Assembly (NCBI RefSeq): GCF_039697315.1
Contig: NZ_CP155619.1
Coordinates: forward strand, 186,001 to 250,000
Source of the DNA: Pseudomonas abietaniphila
GTDB taxonomy: Bacteria; Pseudomonadota; Gammaproteobacteria; Pseudomonadales; Pseudomonadaceae
Direction of reading: 5' to 3'
DNA length: 64,000 nt
The notes beneath the pieces are model-generated. The model saw nothing but the letters and a program-made list of their open reading frames with translations. It did no database searches and was not told where the DNA came from. The stretch's first letter is position 1; each line of letters begins with the position of its first letter. The translations under genes were made by a program, and so were the position numbers. Positions 50,663 through 60,897 of this stretch are shown piece after piece.

Positions 50663-52099
50663 ATGAACAAACTCACCACCGTGGCGGGCGCACCCGTCGT
50701 CGATAACCAGAACTCCCAATCGGCCGGCCCACGCGGCCCGCTGATGCTGCAAGACGTATGGTTGCTGGAAAAACTGGCCCACTTCGACCGTGAAGTCATC
50801 CCGGAGCGTCGCATGCACGCAAAAGGGTCTGGCGCCTTCGGCACCTTTACCGTGACCCACGACATCAGCCGCTACACCAAAGCGCAGCTGTTCTCGGACA
50901 TCGGCAAGCAAACCGACATTTTTATTCGCTTCTCCACCGTGGCCGGTGAGCGCGGCGCTGCGGACGCCGAGCGCGACATCCGTGGTTTCGCCATCAAGTT
51001 CTACACTGAGCAAGGCAACTGGGACCTGGTGGGCAATAACACGCCGGTGTTCTTCCTGCGTGACCCGCTGAAATTCCCGGACCTGAACCACGCAATCAAA
51101 CGCGACCCGCGCACCAACATGCGCAGCGCCGACAACAACTGGGATTTCTGGAGTTCGCTGCCTGAAGCGTTGCACCAGGTGACCGTGGTCATGAGCGACC
51201 GTGGCCTGCCCAAGTCCTATCGTCACATGCACGGTTTTGGCAGCCACACCTTCAGCTTCATCAGCCCGCAAAACGAGCGCTTCTGGGTCAAGTTCACGCT
51301 GAAAACCCAGCAAGGCATCGCGAACCTCACCGATCAGGAAGCGGCCGATCTGGTGGCCGGTGATCGCGAGACCCACCAGCGCGACCTGTACGACAGCATC
51401 GAAAAAGGCGACTTCCCGCAGTGGAAGATGTTCGTGCAGATCATGCCGGAGCAGGACGCCAACACGTACAAGATCCATCCGTTCGACCTCACCAAAGTCT
51501 GGCCGCACGCGGACTACCCGTTGATCGAAGTCGGCACGCTGGAGTTGAACCGCAACCCGGAAAACTATTTCCACGACGTGGAACAGGCTGCCTTCAACCC
51601 GGCGAACGTCGTACCCGGCATCAGCTTCTCGCCGGACAAGATGCTGCAAGGTCGTCTGTTCTCTTACGGCGATGCACAGCGCTACCGCCTGGGCGTCAAC
51701 CATCATCAGATCCCGGTCAATGCGCCACAGTGCCCAGTCAACAGCTACCACCGCGACGGTCAGATGCGCGTGGACCGCAACGGCGGCGGCACCATCGGCT
51801 ACGAGCCCAACAGCAAGGGTGCGTGGGTCGAACAACCGGACTTTTCCGAGCCACCGCTGGAGCTGCATGGCGCGGCAGCGAACTGGGATTTCCGCAAGGA
51901 CGATGACGACTACTACTCGCAGCCTCGCGCATTGTTCCGCCTGATGACCCCGGCGCAGCAGCAGGTGCTGTTCGACAACACCGCTCGCGCTATCAGCGGT
52001 GCGTCGGCGGTGGTCAAGCAGCGTCACATCGACAACTGCACCAAGGCTGACCCCGCATATGGCGCAGGCGTTGCCGCCGCCATCGAGATGCTCGGCTGA
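50663..52099 (+). CDS. katA: Monofunctional haem catalase KatA (small-subunit clade)
   Basis: The 478 residues match Pseudomonas Kat[21 protein letters not shown] with the distal catalytic His, [38 protein letters not shown], and the proximal Tyr in [15 protein letters not shown]. No signal peptide, so it is cytoplasmic. It breaks hydrogen peroxide into water and oxygen. The ATG at 50663 follows CCGGAG and matches the family's N-terminus ([12 protein letters not shown]); an upstream in-frame start adds 16 residues not seen in the family. Confidence 0.95.
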   Translation: MNKLTTVAGAPVVDNQNSQSAGPRGPLMLQDVWLLEKLAHFDREVIPERRMHAKGSGAFGTFTVTHDISRYTKAQLFSDIGKQTDIFIRFSTVAGERGAADAERDIRGFAIKFYTEQGNWDLVGNNTPVFFLRDPLKFPDLNHAIKRDPRTNMRSADNNWDFWSSLPEALHQVTVVMSDRGLPKSYRHMHGFGSHTFSFISPQNERFWVKFTLKTQQGIANLTDQEAADLVAGDRETHQRDLYDSIEKGDFPQWKMFVQIMPEQDANTYKIHPFDLTKVWPHADYPLIEVGTLELNRNPENYFHDVEQAAFNPANVVPGISFSPDKMLQGRLFSYGDAQRYRLGVNHHQIPVNAPQCPVNSYHRDGQMRVDRNGGGTIGYEPNSKGAWVEQPDFSEPPLELHGAAANWDFRKDDDDYYSQPRALFRLMTPAQQQVLFDNTARAISGASAVVKQRHIDNCTKADPAYGAGVAAAIEMLG

Positions 52100-52119
52100 C
52101 GCACATTCGGCGTTGACAC

Positions 52120-52158
52120 AAAGGGGTGTTCAGGCGACGGTACTGACACCCCTTTTTC
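52120..52158 (+). terminator. Terminator after katA
   Basis: AAGGGGTGTTCAG pairs with CTGACACCCCTT (one bulged base) across a nine-base loop, followed by a T run. Confidence 0.8.
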
Positions 52159-52199
52159 TTGCGCCGTTTTTACCTGCGTATTCTGTGGAGCGACCCGCC

Positions 52200-53150
52200 A
52201 TGAACGAACTCCAGCAATTGAACGAAAGCCACGGTCTGCTGCTGGTGTTCGTCAACGTGCTGCTGGAGCAGATCGGCTTGCCGGTCCCGGCGTACCCGAC
52301 GCTGATCGTCACCGGCGCGCTGGCCATGCAAAGCAAGCCGTTGCTGGGCGCAGGCGTGCTGGTCGCCATGTTCGCCTGCCTTATCGCCGATGGTCTGTGG
52401 TATTGGGCGGGCAAACGTTATGGCGGCGTGCTGCTGAAATCCATCTGCAAAATTTCTCTGTCCCAGGACACCTGCATTCGTCAGGGCCTGAACGTCTACG
52501 ACCGCGTCGGCCCGCGCGCCATGCTGCTGTCGAAATTCCTGCCCGGCGCGGGTGCTCTGGTCACTACAGTGGCGGGCATGAACGGTACGCCGATCGCTAC
52601 GTTCATGCGTTACTCCCTCGCGGGCTCCTTCATATGGGCCGGCTCGGCGCTGCTGCTGGGCATGCTGTTCACCGACGCCATCATTCCGCTGCTAAGCCTG
52701 TTGGCCGGCTATCTGCCCATCGCCATTGCAGGCGTGCTGGCCGCTCTCGGGCTGTTCATTGGCTGGAAATACTGGAAGCGTCGGCACCTCTTGTCTCGCA
52801 CCTCGAAAGTGCCACGCATTACCGTGCCCGAACTGCTTGCCCTGCGTGACTCGGAGGACGCGCCCGTGGTCATCGATGTGCGCCCCAAATTTCATACCGC
52901 CGTGGTCGAAGGCATTCCCGGCGCGGTATCGATCAGTCTTGAAGAGCCGCTGGAGCCCTGGCTCGAGCAACTGACCGACGTCGACATGGTGTTTTATTGC
53001 GCTTGCCCGAACGAGTTGTCGGCCGCTCTCCTGGCGCAGAAACTGCGCGCACATGGCCTGACACGGGGCAAGGCACTGGTCGGCGGGCTGGACGCCTGGC
53101 GAGAAGCACACGACGCATCCGATACACCGGGCCAGACCGCGACAGCCTAA
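52200..53150 (+). CDS. DedA-family membrane protein fused to a rhodanese domain
   Basis: This inner-membrane protein has 316 residues. The N-terminal two thirds are a DedA/SNARE-associated domain (LLEQIGLPVPAYPTLIVTGA, the RxxPGxR-like KFLPGAGALVTTVAG). The C-terminal third is a rhodanese-like domain (VVIDVRPKFHTAVVEGIPGA) with a candidate active Cys in FYCACPNELSAA. DedA proteins act in envelope lipid handling; the rhodanese role is unknown. The ATG at 52200 follows GTGGAG; the frame opens earlier inside the katA 3' end. Confidence 0.88.
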   Translation: MNELQQLNESHGLLLVFVNVLLEQIGLPVPAYPTLIVTGALAMQSKPLLGAGVLVAMFACLIADGLWYWAGKRYGGVLLKSICKISLSQDTCIRQGLNVYDRVGPRAMLLSKFLPGAGALVTTVAGMNGTPIATFMRYSLAGSFIWAGSALLLGMLFTDAIIPLLSLLAGYLPIAIAGVLAALGLFIGWKYWKRRHLLSRTSKVPRITVPELLALRDSEDAPVVIDVRPKFHTAVVEGIPGAVSISLEEPLEPWLEQLTDVDMVFYCACPNELSAALLAQKLRAHGLTRGKALVGGLDAWREAHDASDTPGQTATA

Positions 53151-53166
53151 CCCGACCTGGCATCCA

Positions 53167-54174
53167 TCAGGCGATGTCGATGACCACCTTCCCTTGGTTG
53201 CCTGCGCGGCTGACGCGTTCATACGCCTGATTGACGTCCGCCAGGGTAAAGCGCTGCTCGTCCAGTATCACCCGGAGTTGTCCGGCTTCGGCCATCCGCG
53301 TGGCCTCGGCCATGATTTCCCCGTGGTGCTTGCGCCCCTTCCCGGTCAGTAAAGGCAAAAGGGTCAACACGCCGGAATAGGTGGCGCCACGAAACGACAG
53401 CGGTGCCAGCACATGCTCGCCCCAACCCAGACAGCTCAGCACATGCCCAGTGTAGGTTTTGGCGGCGGCGAACGAAGCGTCCAGCGTGCTGCCGCCCACG
53501 GTGTCATAAACGATGTCGAAACCCTCGCCGTGGGTGTGCATCGTCAGATAGTCATCGACGGAGTTGCTGCGGTAATCGATGGCGATGGCGCCAAAGCGTT
53601 CGATGGCAGCGCGGCTGTGTGCCGACCCGGTGGCGAACACGTCGGCGCCTCGGGCCCTGGCAATCTGCACCGCGACATGCCCCACGCCGCCAGCGCCGCC
53701 GTGAATCAGGACTTTCTGGCCACTGCGCACGTTGGCGCGGTCCACCAGTCCTTCCCAGGCCGTTATGAAGATCAAGGGAAGCGCAGCGGCCTCGCGCATG
53801 CTCAGGTTGCTCGGCTTGCGAGCCAGCAAATCGGCATCCGTTGCGATGTACTGCGCCAGCGCGCCCTGATGGCCGCCGATGCCGCCTGCCATGCCGTAGA
53901 CTTCATCGCCGACCGCAAAGGCAGTCACGCCTGCGCCGACCTATTCCACCACGCCGGCCACGTCCATGCCCAAGACCGCTGGCAGCAACTGTCTGGCATG
54001 GCCACCCTTGCCTGCGCTGATCTTGGTGTCCAGCGGGTTGACAGCGCTAGCCACCACCCGCACCAGCACCTGGCCTGCGCCGGGCGACGGTTTCTGCAGG
54101 GTCTGGACTTCAAGAGGTTGTTGATGTGTGACGGCGACAGCGGCCTGCATGGTGTTACGGGGATGAGTGCTCAT
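53167..54174 (-). pseudogene. Zinc-type alcohol dehydrogenase / quinone oxidoreductase gene broken by an in-frame amber codon
   Basis: The two parts are in the same reading frame. The N-terminal part (MSTHPRNTMQAAV to AVLGMDVAGVVE) stops at TAG (53941-53943). The next codons continue exactly as the family requires (VGAGVTAFAVGDEVYGMAGG). Family features then follow: AGTGGVG-type Rossmann motif as GGAGGVGHVAVQIARARG, LPLIFITAWEGLVDRANV. Intact it would encode 335 residues of NADPH-dependent MDR type. A CAG-to-TAG change would explain the stop. The start at 54174 has a GGAGAG site. It is divergent from a LysR gene that probably controlled it. The C-terminal part might still start internally at 53928 but would lack the substrate-side fold. 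Confidence 0.85.
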
Positions 54175-54297
54175 GGTGCTCTCCGATTCAGTGACCCGGT
54201 ATCGGGTGATGAGGCCAGTCTGTGCCCAAACTAGAATTCCGATAAGCCGCCAAATAGCTATAGTATTCATTCCATAAAACCACTAACTGAGGCCGCG

Positions 54298-55197
54298 ATG
54301 GACACGCTTGAAGCCATGACCGTATTTGTCAGGGTTGTCGAACGGGGGAGTTTTTCGGCAGTGGCGCGCGAGCTGGGCACGACGCAGCCCACCGTCAGCA
54401 AGCAGATCAGCGCGCTGGAGCAGCGTCTGGGCGGACGGTTGATTGCACGCAGCACCCGGCAGTTGTCACTCACCGATGAGGGGCAGCGTTACTACCAGCA
54501 ATGCCGCGAGATTCTGGCGGCCGTGGACAATGCCGAGCACAGCTTTCAGACCGGTCGCGAAGGCGTCGCGGGGCCGTTGCGCATCGCCTCTTCGGTGAGC
54601 TTCGGCCGATTACAGATCGCGCCTCGGTTGCACCGTTTTCTGCAGCGTTATCCGGACGTCACGATTGACCTGCAACTCAGCGACCAGAATGTCGACCTGG
54701 TCAGTGAAGGCGTAGACGTTGCGTTGCGGATCGGGGACCTCAAGGACAGCAGCCTGATTGCCCGTCAGATCGGCCTGACCCGCCGGCTGACGGTGGCATC
54801 GCCCGCGTACCTGAAGCACTACCACGCGCCGCAATCCCCGGATGATCTGACGCGGCACAACTGCATCCTGTTCAACCTGCTGGAGCAGTTCGACACCTGG
54901 ACGTTCAACGCAGGTCAGTATCAGGTGCAGGTAAGCGGGAACGTGCGCAGCAACAACAGCGAGGCGATCCGGCAGATGGTGTTGAGCGGGCTGGGGATAT
55001 CGCTGTCGCCGTCGTGGCTGTACCGCGATGACATTGAAGCCGGCCGGGTGATCCGGGTCTTGGAAGACTACACGCACTCTTCCCTGCCCATTCACGCAGT
55101 GTCACCGGCGAACCGCAGACAGTCGGCGCGGATTCGCGCGTTCGTGGATTTTCTGGTGGAGGCGTTTGCGGCGGATGAAGACCTGGCGCTTGTGTAA
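54298..55197 (+). CDS. LysR-family transcriptional regulator
   Basis: The 299 residues have an N-terminal winged helix-turn-helix (FVRVVERGSFSAVARELGTT, PTVSKQISALEQRLG) and a periplasmic-binding-like effector domain (LRIASSVSFGRLQIAPRLHR). It belongs to the large AaeR/DsdC-type group with no ligand predictable. It is divergent from the broken dehydrogenase over a gap of about 120 bases, the classical arrangement for a LysR regulator and its target. Confidence 0.92.
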   Translation: MDTLEAMTVFVRVVERGSFSAVARELGTTQPTVSKQISALEQRLGGRLIARSTRQLSLTDEGQRYYQQCREILAAVDNAEHSFQTGREGVAGPLRIASSVSFGRLQIAPRLHRFLQRYPDVTIDLQLSDQNVDLVSEGVDVALRIGDLKDSSLIARQIGLTRRLTVASPAYLKHYHAPQSPDDLTRHNCILFNLLEQFDTWTFNAGQYQVQVSGNVRSNNSEAIRQMVLSGLGISLSPSWLYRDDIEAGRVIRVLEDYTHSSLPIHAVSPANRRQSARIRAFVDFLVEAFAADEDLALV

Positions 55198-55222
55198 ACG
55201 CCATTGATGCTGGTCGAAAGTT

Positions 55223-55251
55223 GTGGGAGCGCCACACGGGGCGCCTCCCAC
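55223..55251. terminator. Hairpin between convergent lysR and ABC ATPase genes
   Basis: GTGGGAGCGCC and GGCGCCTCCCAC form a long stem with a six-base loop, without a T run. It may serve as a REP-type barrier at the 3' ends of both genes. Confidence 0.5.
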
Positions 55252-55291
55252 GCCCATCGCGCAGAAACTCGGCGGAAGCTTCAGACAGCGC

Positions 55292-56032
55292 TCAATGCAA
55301 TACGCTCTGCAAGAACTGCCGGGTTCGAGGGTGCTCCGGTGCAGAGAAAATCTGCGCTGGCGGGCCCATTTCGACGATCTTGCCGGCATCGAAAAACACC
55401 ACCCGATCCGCCACTTCACGAGCAAAGCCCATCTCGTGAGTCACTACGATCATCGTCATGCCTTCCGCCGCCAAGCCCTTCATCACGTTCAGCACTTCGC
55501 CGACGGTTTCCGGATCCAGCGCTGAAGTCGGCTCATCGAAGAGCAGCAGGCGAGGCTTCATCGCCAGCGCACGGACGATCGCCACACGCTGTTGCTGCCC
55601 GCCCGACAGTTCGCTCGGATAGCCATCGGCCTTGTGCCGCAGCCCAACGCGATCCAGCAACGCCAGCGCATTGGCTTGGGCATCGGCCTTGCTTTGCTTC
55701 TTTACCTTGACCGGCGCCAGAATCATGTTGGCCATGACCGTCATGTGCGGAAACAGGGTGTAATCCTGAAACACCATGCCGATGTCTTCACGCAAGCGGG
55801 CCATGGCTTTGCGGTCGTCGGCGCGTACCGAGTCGCCGCCCTCCACCACCACGCTGCCTGCCGAAGGCTCTTCCAAACTGTTGAGGCAACGAATGAATGT
55901 CGACTTGCCCGAACCGCTAGGGCCAATAATGACCACCACCTCGCCCTGCGCAACGTCCAGGTCGACGCCCTTGACCACCTCGACCTCGCCGAAGTGCTTG
56001 TGCAATCCACGCACCGTCAACATGCTTTTCAT
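55292..56032 (-). CDS. Polar amino-acid ABC transporter ATPase
   Basis: The 246 residues carry Walker [11 protein letters not shown]-loop [11 protein letters not shown], signature [15 protein letters not shown], Walker [13 protein letters not shown] and H-loop [15 protein letters not shown], as in HisP/GlnQ. The start at 56032 overlaps the lyase stop codon (ATGA). It is the last gene of the operon with two permeases and a binding protein. Confidence 0.94.
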   Translation of the reverse strand: MKSMLTVRGLHKHFGEVEVVKGVDLDVAQGEVVVIIGPSGSGKSTFIRCLNSLEEPSAGSVVVEGGDSVRADDRKAMARLREDIGMVFQDYTLFPHMTVMANMILAPVKVKKQSKADAQANALALLDRVGLRHKADGYPSELSGGQQQRVAIVRALAMKPRLLLFDEPTSALDPETVGEVLNVMKGLAAEGMTMIVVTHEMGFAREVADRVVFFDAGKIVEMGPPAQIFSAPEHPRTRQFLQSVLH

Positions 56033-57531
56033 AGGCCGGCCTGCGCACGCGTGGCGGCTTGCAGTTTGTCCTGCGCGAGCGACAGGCGATCCCGTCGCGC
56101 CTGATTGGCCAGACGCTCCACCTGCAAGCGCGCATTGGCCCGCTGCAGGCTTGGGCGCAGTGACGACAATGCCGGGCCACCGGCCGAATCCCGGGACTGC
56201 ACGTTGGCGGTCGGGTCCAGGCATTCGCGGACCTTATGCGCCGGCAAATTCAAAGCGTGCCCCAGTTGCGCCATGGCACAGGCGTCGACCATGTTTGTGT
56301 CGATGCGGTGCGCCGGTAAACCCGCGTCCATGGCCATGCGCACGGCCGCGCCGACCACGTGATGGGCCTCGCGGAACGACAGGTCGGCCTCACGCACGAT
56401 AAGGTCGGCAAGCCCGGTGGCCGTAGAGAAATCTTCCCCGGCACGACGTACCGCCAGGTCAGCGTTGGGGATGGCCGTGCGCAGCACCAGTTCCAGCAGT
56501 TTCAGGCAACGCAGGGTTTCTTCCGCCGCCTCCCAGAAACCCCGAGTGCCTTCGCGGTTGGCGTCGCCGGTGTGGGAAAAGTTGCTGCCCTTGACCGTCA
56601 CGCTCGCTGCCATCAGCAGGCCGACGATATGCCCGGTACGCCCTTTGAGGTATTCGAGCACGGTCGGGTTTTTTTTCTGCGGCATGATGCTCGACGTCGC
56701 TGCCACGCTGTCCGGGAAGTCGATCAGGCTGAACTCGTGGGTGCTCCAGACAAAGTAATCCTGAGCCACCCGGCTCCAGAACACCGACAACAGGCTCAGA
56801 TGGGACAGGCTTTCCAGAATGAAATCCCGTGAGCCGACGGCGTCCAGTGCGTTGTCCAGATACCCGTCGAAACCCAGCAGTTCAGCCGTGCGCGCACGGT
56901 CGATGTCGAACGGCGTACCCGCAAACGCGGCGGCGCCCAGTGGGCTTTGATTCATGTTTTCCAGGGTCTGGGTCAGGCGTTTGCAATCGCGCTCAAGGGC
57001 CTGCTCCACCGCCGACAGGTAATAGCCGTAGGTGATCGGCTGCGCAGGCTGCAAATGGGTGTAACCAGGCATCACCACTTCGGCGAAGACTTCAGCATTG
57101 TTCAAGGCGGTCTGGCGGGTCTGGATAAGCACGTCGATCAGGCTCATCAGCACTTCCCGGCAACGCAGGCGATCCAGGGTGGCGAGGATGTCGTTGCGGC
57201 TGCGCCCGGTGTGCAGACGGCCGCCGATGTCGGTGCCGATCTGCTCGATCAGGTGCGCCTCGTAGTTGAAATAGGCGTCTTCGCGGGAAGGGTCGAGCGT
57301 CACCTCGCCTGGCCCGGCGGCTTCCATGTCCAGCACGCCTTTGGCCAGCGCAGTGGCGTGTTCGCCACGAATCAGACCCTGCTCGGCGAGCATCACGATG
57401 TGCGCCTTGTTAACGTTGCCCAGATTGATGAAGCCATCGGCAAACCCTTCCAGACGCGGCCGGTAGATGTACTCGTTGACCTCAGGGGCGGTGGTTTCCT
57501 TCAGGCGACGACTGACTTTGGATTCTTGCAT
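56029..57531 (-). CDS. Argininosuccinate-lyase-like enzyme of the fumarase/aspartase superfamily
   Basis: The 500 residues carry superfamily signatures: [39 protein letters not shown] and the flexible loop [19 protein letters not shown] with the catalytic Ser. The enzyme should release fumarate from a succinyl-type C-N adduct. It lies inside an amino-acid ABC operon, with no arg biosynthesis genes nearby, and ends with a 40-residue Arg/Gln-rich helix ([20 protein letters not shown]) not typical of ArgH. A catabolic role on an imported N-succinyl amino acid, argininosuccinate or an EDDS-like chelator is more likely than arginine synthesis. Start ATG 57531 lies two bases after the permease stop. 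Confidence 0.85.
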   Translation of the reverse strand: MQESKVSRRLKETTAPEVNEYIYRPRLEGFADGFINLGNVNKAHIVMLAEQGLIRGEHATALAKGVLDMEAAGPGEVTLDPSREDAYFNYEAHLIEQIGTDIGGRLHTGRSRNDILATLDRLRCREVLMSLIDVLIQTRQTALNNAEVFAEVVMPGYTHLQPAQPITYGYYLSAVEQALERDCKRLTQTLENMNQSPLGAAAFAGTPFDIDRARTAELLGFDGYLDNALDAVGSRDFILESLSHLSLLSVFWSRVAQDYFVWSTHEFSLIDFPDSVAATSSIMPQKKNPTVLEYLKGRTGHIVGLLMAASVTVKGSNFSHTGDANREGTRGFWEAAEETLRCLKLLELVLRTAIPNADLAVRRAGEDFSTATGLADLIVREADLSFREAHHVVGAAVRMAMDAGLPAHRIDTNMVDACAMAQLGHALNLPAHKVRECLDPTANVQSRDSAGGPALSSLRPSLQRANARLQVERLANQARRDRLSLAQDKLQAATRAQAGL

Positions 57532-57533
57532 GA

Positions 57534-58220
57534 TCAAACCCCTTGACGAGTTACGCGCATCGCCGGACGACCCAGGCGACGCTCAAGATAACGGCTGAGC
57601 CAGCTCAGCAATGAACAGATGACGAAGTACACCAGCAGCACCAGCCCGTAGACACTGAACGCAGGGCTGACACCGGTCATGACGGTCGAGCGTTCGACGA
57701 TGATCTGGCCGACCTTAAGAAACTCGCCGACGCCGACCAGCGCCCCCAGAGAAGTGGCCTGCACCAACATGGTGAGCAACCCCGTATATGCAGGAAGAAT
57801 CGCCTTCATCGATTGCGGCGCAATCACATGCAGGTAGATCTGCCAGGGGCGCAGCCCCAGGGTCCACGCGCTTTTCCACTGGTGACGGGATACCGATTCC
57901 AGACCACCGCGCACGATCTCGATCCCGTTGGCGCTGCCCCACAACGTCAGACCCGTGACCACCGCCGCGAATGGACTCAAATCGAGCCCGAGCATCGGGG
58001 CGCCAAAGAAGATGAAGAACACATTGACGATCAGCGGGATTGAGCGGAACAGCTCGACGTAACCGTGGATAACCCAGCGCAACAGACGATTCTTCAGGGT
58101 CGCCAGCACGCCGAACAGGGCCGAGATCATCGTGGTAAACAGCAGAATCACCAGCGCGAGACGCACGGTCATCCACAAGCCCTTGAGCACGAAGCCCCAG
58201 TTCTCGATCAGAAAATTCAT
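57534..58220 (-). CDS. Polar amino-acid ABC transporter permease (second)
   Basis: The 228 residues form a HisM/GlnP-type permease with FRSIPLIVNVFFIFFGAP and the EAA-type loop GGLESVSRHQWKSAWTLGL. Seven bases after the first permease. Confidence 0.93.
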   Translation of the reverse strand: MNFLIENWGFVLKGLWMTVRLALVILLFTTMISALFGVLATLKNRLLRWVIHGYVELFRSIPLIVNVFFIFFGAPMLGLDLSPFAAVVTGLTLWGSANGIEIVRGGLESVSRHQWKSAWTLGLRPWQIYLHVIAPQSMKAILPAYTGLLTMLVQATSLGALVGVGEFLKVGQIIVERSTVMTGVSPAFSVYGLVLLVYFVICSLLSWLSRYLERRLGRPAMRVTRQGV

Positions 58221-58227
58221 CGGAACC

Positions 58228-58890
58228 TCAGTGCCTGAAAGGTCGTTGCAGGTGGGCAGACAGGCGTCCGGTCAATAGCGCCAGGATCGCCACCAGGGTC
58301 AGGTACATCACGCAGATCGCGCTGAACATTTCGATCGCCCTGAAATCCGTGGCGATCCGATCAACCGCCACGAACGTCAGTTCCGCCAAGCCAATGGCTT
58401 GCAGATACGACGAGTTTTTCAGCAGTGAGATCGCGGTATTCAGCACAGCCGGCAGACTGGTACGGAATGCGATCGGCAAGGCCACCAGATAAAGGTACTG
58501 ATAAGGCTTGAGGCTCAAGGCCATGCTCGCCTCGCGCATCTTGTGCTCCACCGTGGCCAACCCGCCCCGCATGTTCTCTACCTGATAGGCCCCTGCCCAC
58601 AATGACAGGCAGAACACCCCTGACCAGAACAGCGACAATTCGAGCCCTATCGCTGGCAGGCCGTAAAAGATGAAGAACAGCTGCACCAGAATCGGTGTGT
58701 TGCGGATCAGCTCGACGTAGAGCACTACGACCTGCGCCAGCACCGGAATCCGCATCGCCCGCGCCGCACCACCGAAGATGCCGATCAGCAGGGAGAAGGC
58801 GATGGCGAGCAGCGAGACCCGGAGTGTCATCAGGACACCGTCGAGCAGCGCAGGCCATTGCGCGATCAGGTAATTGAAATCGAAATCCAT
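58228..58890 (-). CDS. Polar amino-acid ABC transporter permease (first)
   Basis: The 220 residues include YVELIRNTPILVQLFFIFYG and the EAA loop RGGLATVEHKMREASMALSL, as in HisQ-type permeases. It sits 12 bases behind the binding-protein gene. Confidence 0.93.
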   Translation of the reverse strand: MDFDFNYLIAQWPALLDGVLMTLRVSLLAIAFSLLIGIFGGAARAMRIPVLAQVVVLYVELIRNTPILVQLFFIFYGLPAIGLELSLFWSGVFCLSLWAGAYQVENMRGGLATVEHKMREASMALSLKPYQYLYLVALPIAFRTSLPAVLNTAISLLKNSSYLQAIGLAELTFVAVDRIATDFRAIEMFSAICVMYLTLVAILALLTGRLSAHLQRPFRH

Positions 58891-58902
58891 GACAGCGCCC
58901 GA

Positions 58903-59763
58903 TCAGAGTGTTTCAGCGGGTTTGGCTTGCTCGAATACGCTCAGGTAATAGCTCTGAATGTTTTCCGGTACGTACTGACGCACCCAGCCGCCGAACAGTT
59001 TGTCCTCGTGCATCTTCGCTACGGCGGCGCTGAGGTAGTCCCGTAATGGCTCGTCGTTCTTGCGCACGCCGATGGCGGCGTCGGAAATCTGGAACGGCTC
59101 GTTGATCAAGCGTGCATCGCTGTCGTTCGCGGCCACCACCACCAGTGTCGCGGCGTCATGGGTATAGGCATCAGCGCGGCCCTGGCGAAAGGTCTGCAAG
59201 GCATCGGCGGCGCTGTTCATGCGCAGGGTCTTGACCTGAGGCATGTGATCCTCGAACCACTTGGCTTGTACCGAGCCTTTGAGCGTGGCGAGGGTCTTGC
59301 CGTCGAGGTCCTTGATCGACTTGATCGGGCTGTCTTTCTTGACCACCACGTCACTCGCTCCCCAGCGATACGGTGTGGTGAAGTCGATGACCCGTTGACG
59401 CTCAGGCGTGACACCGAGGGTCGCGATGAGGAAGTCGACCTTACGTCCCAACAGCTGCGGAACGCGGTTCTCGGCGGTGACGCAGGTGAAGGTCACCTTG
59501 TCTTTAGAGCCCAATGCCCACAGCGCGATCTGCCTGGACATTTCCACCTCAACCCCGGCGAACTCGCCGTTGCCGTTCTGGAAACCGTAAGGCGGTTGGT
59601 CGCACCGCACCCCGGCACGGAGTTGGCCGGCTTCCTTTATTTCATCGGGCACTGGCGGCAGCTCCGTCGCGTGAACCTGTGCGATGCCTGTCAGCGAGAC
59701 ACATGAGAGCGCAAGTGCACGGCCCAATACGCTTAGCGAAAACAGCCTGGATGAGAACGACAT
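58903..59763 (-). CDS. Periplasmic amino-acid-binding protein of the ABC transporter
   Basis: The 286 residues have a signal peptide (cleavage near VHA-TEL) and a family 3 binding fold (LRAGVRCDQPPYGFQNGNGE, ATLGVTPERQRVIDFTTPYR, DLDGKTLATLKGSVQ). Two Cys (in VRCDQ and FTCVT) may form a disulfide. AGGAGG site. The ligand is not predictable; the co-encoded lyase suggests a dicarboxylate-amino-acid adduct. Confidence 0.92.
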   Translation of the reverse strand: MSFSSRLFSLSVLGRALALSCVSLTGIAQVHATELPPVPDEIKEAGQLRAGVRCDQPPYGFQNGNGEFAGVEVEMSRQIALWALGSKDKVTFTCVTAENRVPQLLGRKVDFLIATLGVTPERQRVIDFTTPYRWGASDVVVKKDSPIKSIKDLDGKTLATLKGSVQAKWFEDHMPQVKTLRMNSAADALQTFRQGRADAYTHDAATLVVVAANDSDARLINEPFQISDAAIGVRKNDEPLRDYLSAAVAKMHEDKLFGGWVRQYVPENIQSYYLSVFEQAKPAETL

Positions 59764-59991
59764 ATTGCCTCCTGGTTACCTACCAGCGCGGCGCCACACC
59801 ACGTGACGTCACGCAACGATTTCAAGGGCAGAGAACAGCGGGTTTACAGCGCGGCCTGAGACGCCAGATACGCTTGAACATCGAGTCCGTCTGCGCGGAA
59901 GCTTCGATGTCGAAAACAGTTATAAAGCCTCTGGCTCATGCCAACAAATGACAATACATTGGTCATCCATACCAAATTGATATGGTCTGCC
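59764..59991. promoter_or_regulatory. Divergent control region with a LysR-type box
   Basis: TACCAAATTGATA at 59970-59982 fits T-N11-A and is part of a longer inverted repeat (CCATA...TATGG, 59967-59985) just upstream of the lysR start. It is a likely site for autoregulation and control of the ABC/lyase operon. Confidence 0.55.
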
Positions 59992-60897
59992 ATGAACTTC
60001 AAACAAGTCGAAGCCTTTCGTGCCGTGATGTTGAGCGGCTCAATGACTGCCGCAGCCGAGTCGCTGCACACCTCGCAACCCAATATCAGCCGCCTGATTG
60101 CGCAACTGGAACGGGCCAGTGGCTTTAAATTATTCGAACGTGTGGGTGGCCGCCTCTTGCCCACCGACGAGGGCGCAGCGCTGTTCGCCGATGTGGAGCG
60201 GGCCTTCATCGGTTTGCAAAGCCTGCAGACTTCAGCGCAAAACATCCGCCGTGGAGGTACCGGGCAATTGCGCATCGCTGCAGTGCCGTCGCTGTCGCTG
60301 ACCGTTTTGCCGAAGATCATCCAGCGCTTTCGTCAGGAGAACCCCGACGCGGCCATCTCGATCCACACCAGCGATTCGCCGATGGTTGCGCACTGGGCGG
60401 CCTCGCAGTTCTGCCATGTAGGGCTGGCGTCCTATGTCGGCGAGGATATGCCTGGCGTGCGCACGCAGAAAATCTGCGACGTGCCGGGAGTCTGCGTGTT
60501 TCCTACGGGGCATCGGTTGGGCGAGCTGACGGCGGTCAAGCCGGAGGATCTGAAAGGCGAGGAATTCATTTCGCTGTCGCTGAATGACGGCTCGCGAACC
60601 CGCGTGGATCGGGCGTTCGCAGGCGACAAGGAATACCGCAAGCTGAACCTGGAAACGCCCTATGCCGCGACCGTGTGTTCGTTGGTGGCGCTGGGACTGG
60701 GGGTGAGTATCGTCAGCCCGATGGTGGCGCTGGAGTATTTGCACATGGGCATCGAAACCCGCCCGTTCCTGCCCCAGATCCGTTTTTCCACTTACCTGTT
60801 GCTGCCGGAAGACCGGCCGCAAAGCCTGCTGAGTCAGCGTTTCGGCGTGTTGATCGAGGAGATGCTGACCGAGGCGAGCAAAGACTGGCAGGGATAG
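59992..60897 (+). CDS. LysR-family regulator divergent from the ABC/lyase operon
   Basis: The 301 residues have a helix-turn-helix at the N-terminus (FRAVMLSGSMTAAAESLHTS, QPNISRLIAQLERASG) and an effector domain (LRIAAVPSLSLTVLPKIIQR). The N-terminus resembles regulators of amino-acid/opine uptake such as OccR/NocR. The ATG at 59992 was chosen because the frame upstream runs through the operator. Probably the substrate-responsive activator of the operon to its left. Confidence 0.92.
   Translation: MNFKQVEAFRAVMLSGSMTAAAESLHTSQPNISRLIAQLERASGFKLFERVGGRLLPTDEGAALFADVERAFIGLQSLQTSAQNIRRGGTGQLRIAAVPSLSLTVLPKIIQRFRQENPDAAISIHTSDSPMVAHWAASQFCHVGLASYVGEDMPGVRTQKICDVPGVCVFPTGHRLGELTAVKPEDLKGEEFISLSLNDGSRTRVDRAFAGDKEYRKLNLETPYAATVCSLVALGLGVSIVSPMVALEYLHMGIETRPFLPQIRFSTYLLLPEDRPQSLLSQRFGVLIEEMLTEASKDWQG

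Noticed and set aside
53167..53928. Independent 253-residue dehydrogenase gene
   Set aside because: The upstream in-frame part completes the family N-terminus, so the region is one gene broken by TAG, not a short native gene.
53941..53943. Recoded stop (selenocysteine or pyrrolysine)
   Set aside because: The codon is TAG, not TGA, no recoding hairpin is evident, and the MDR family has no such residue at this site.
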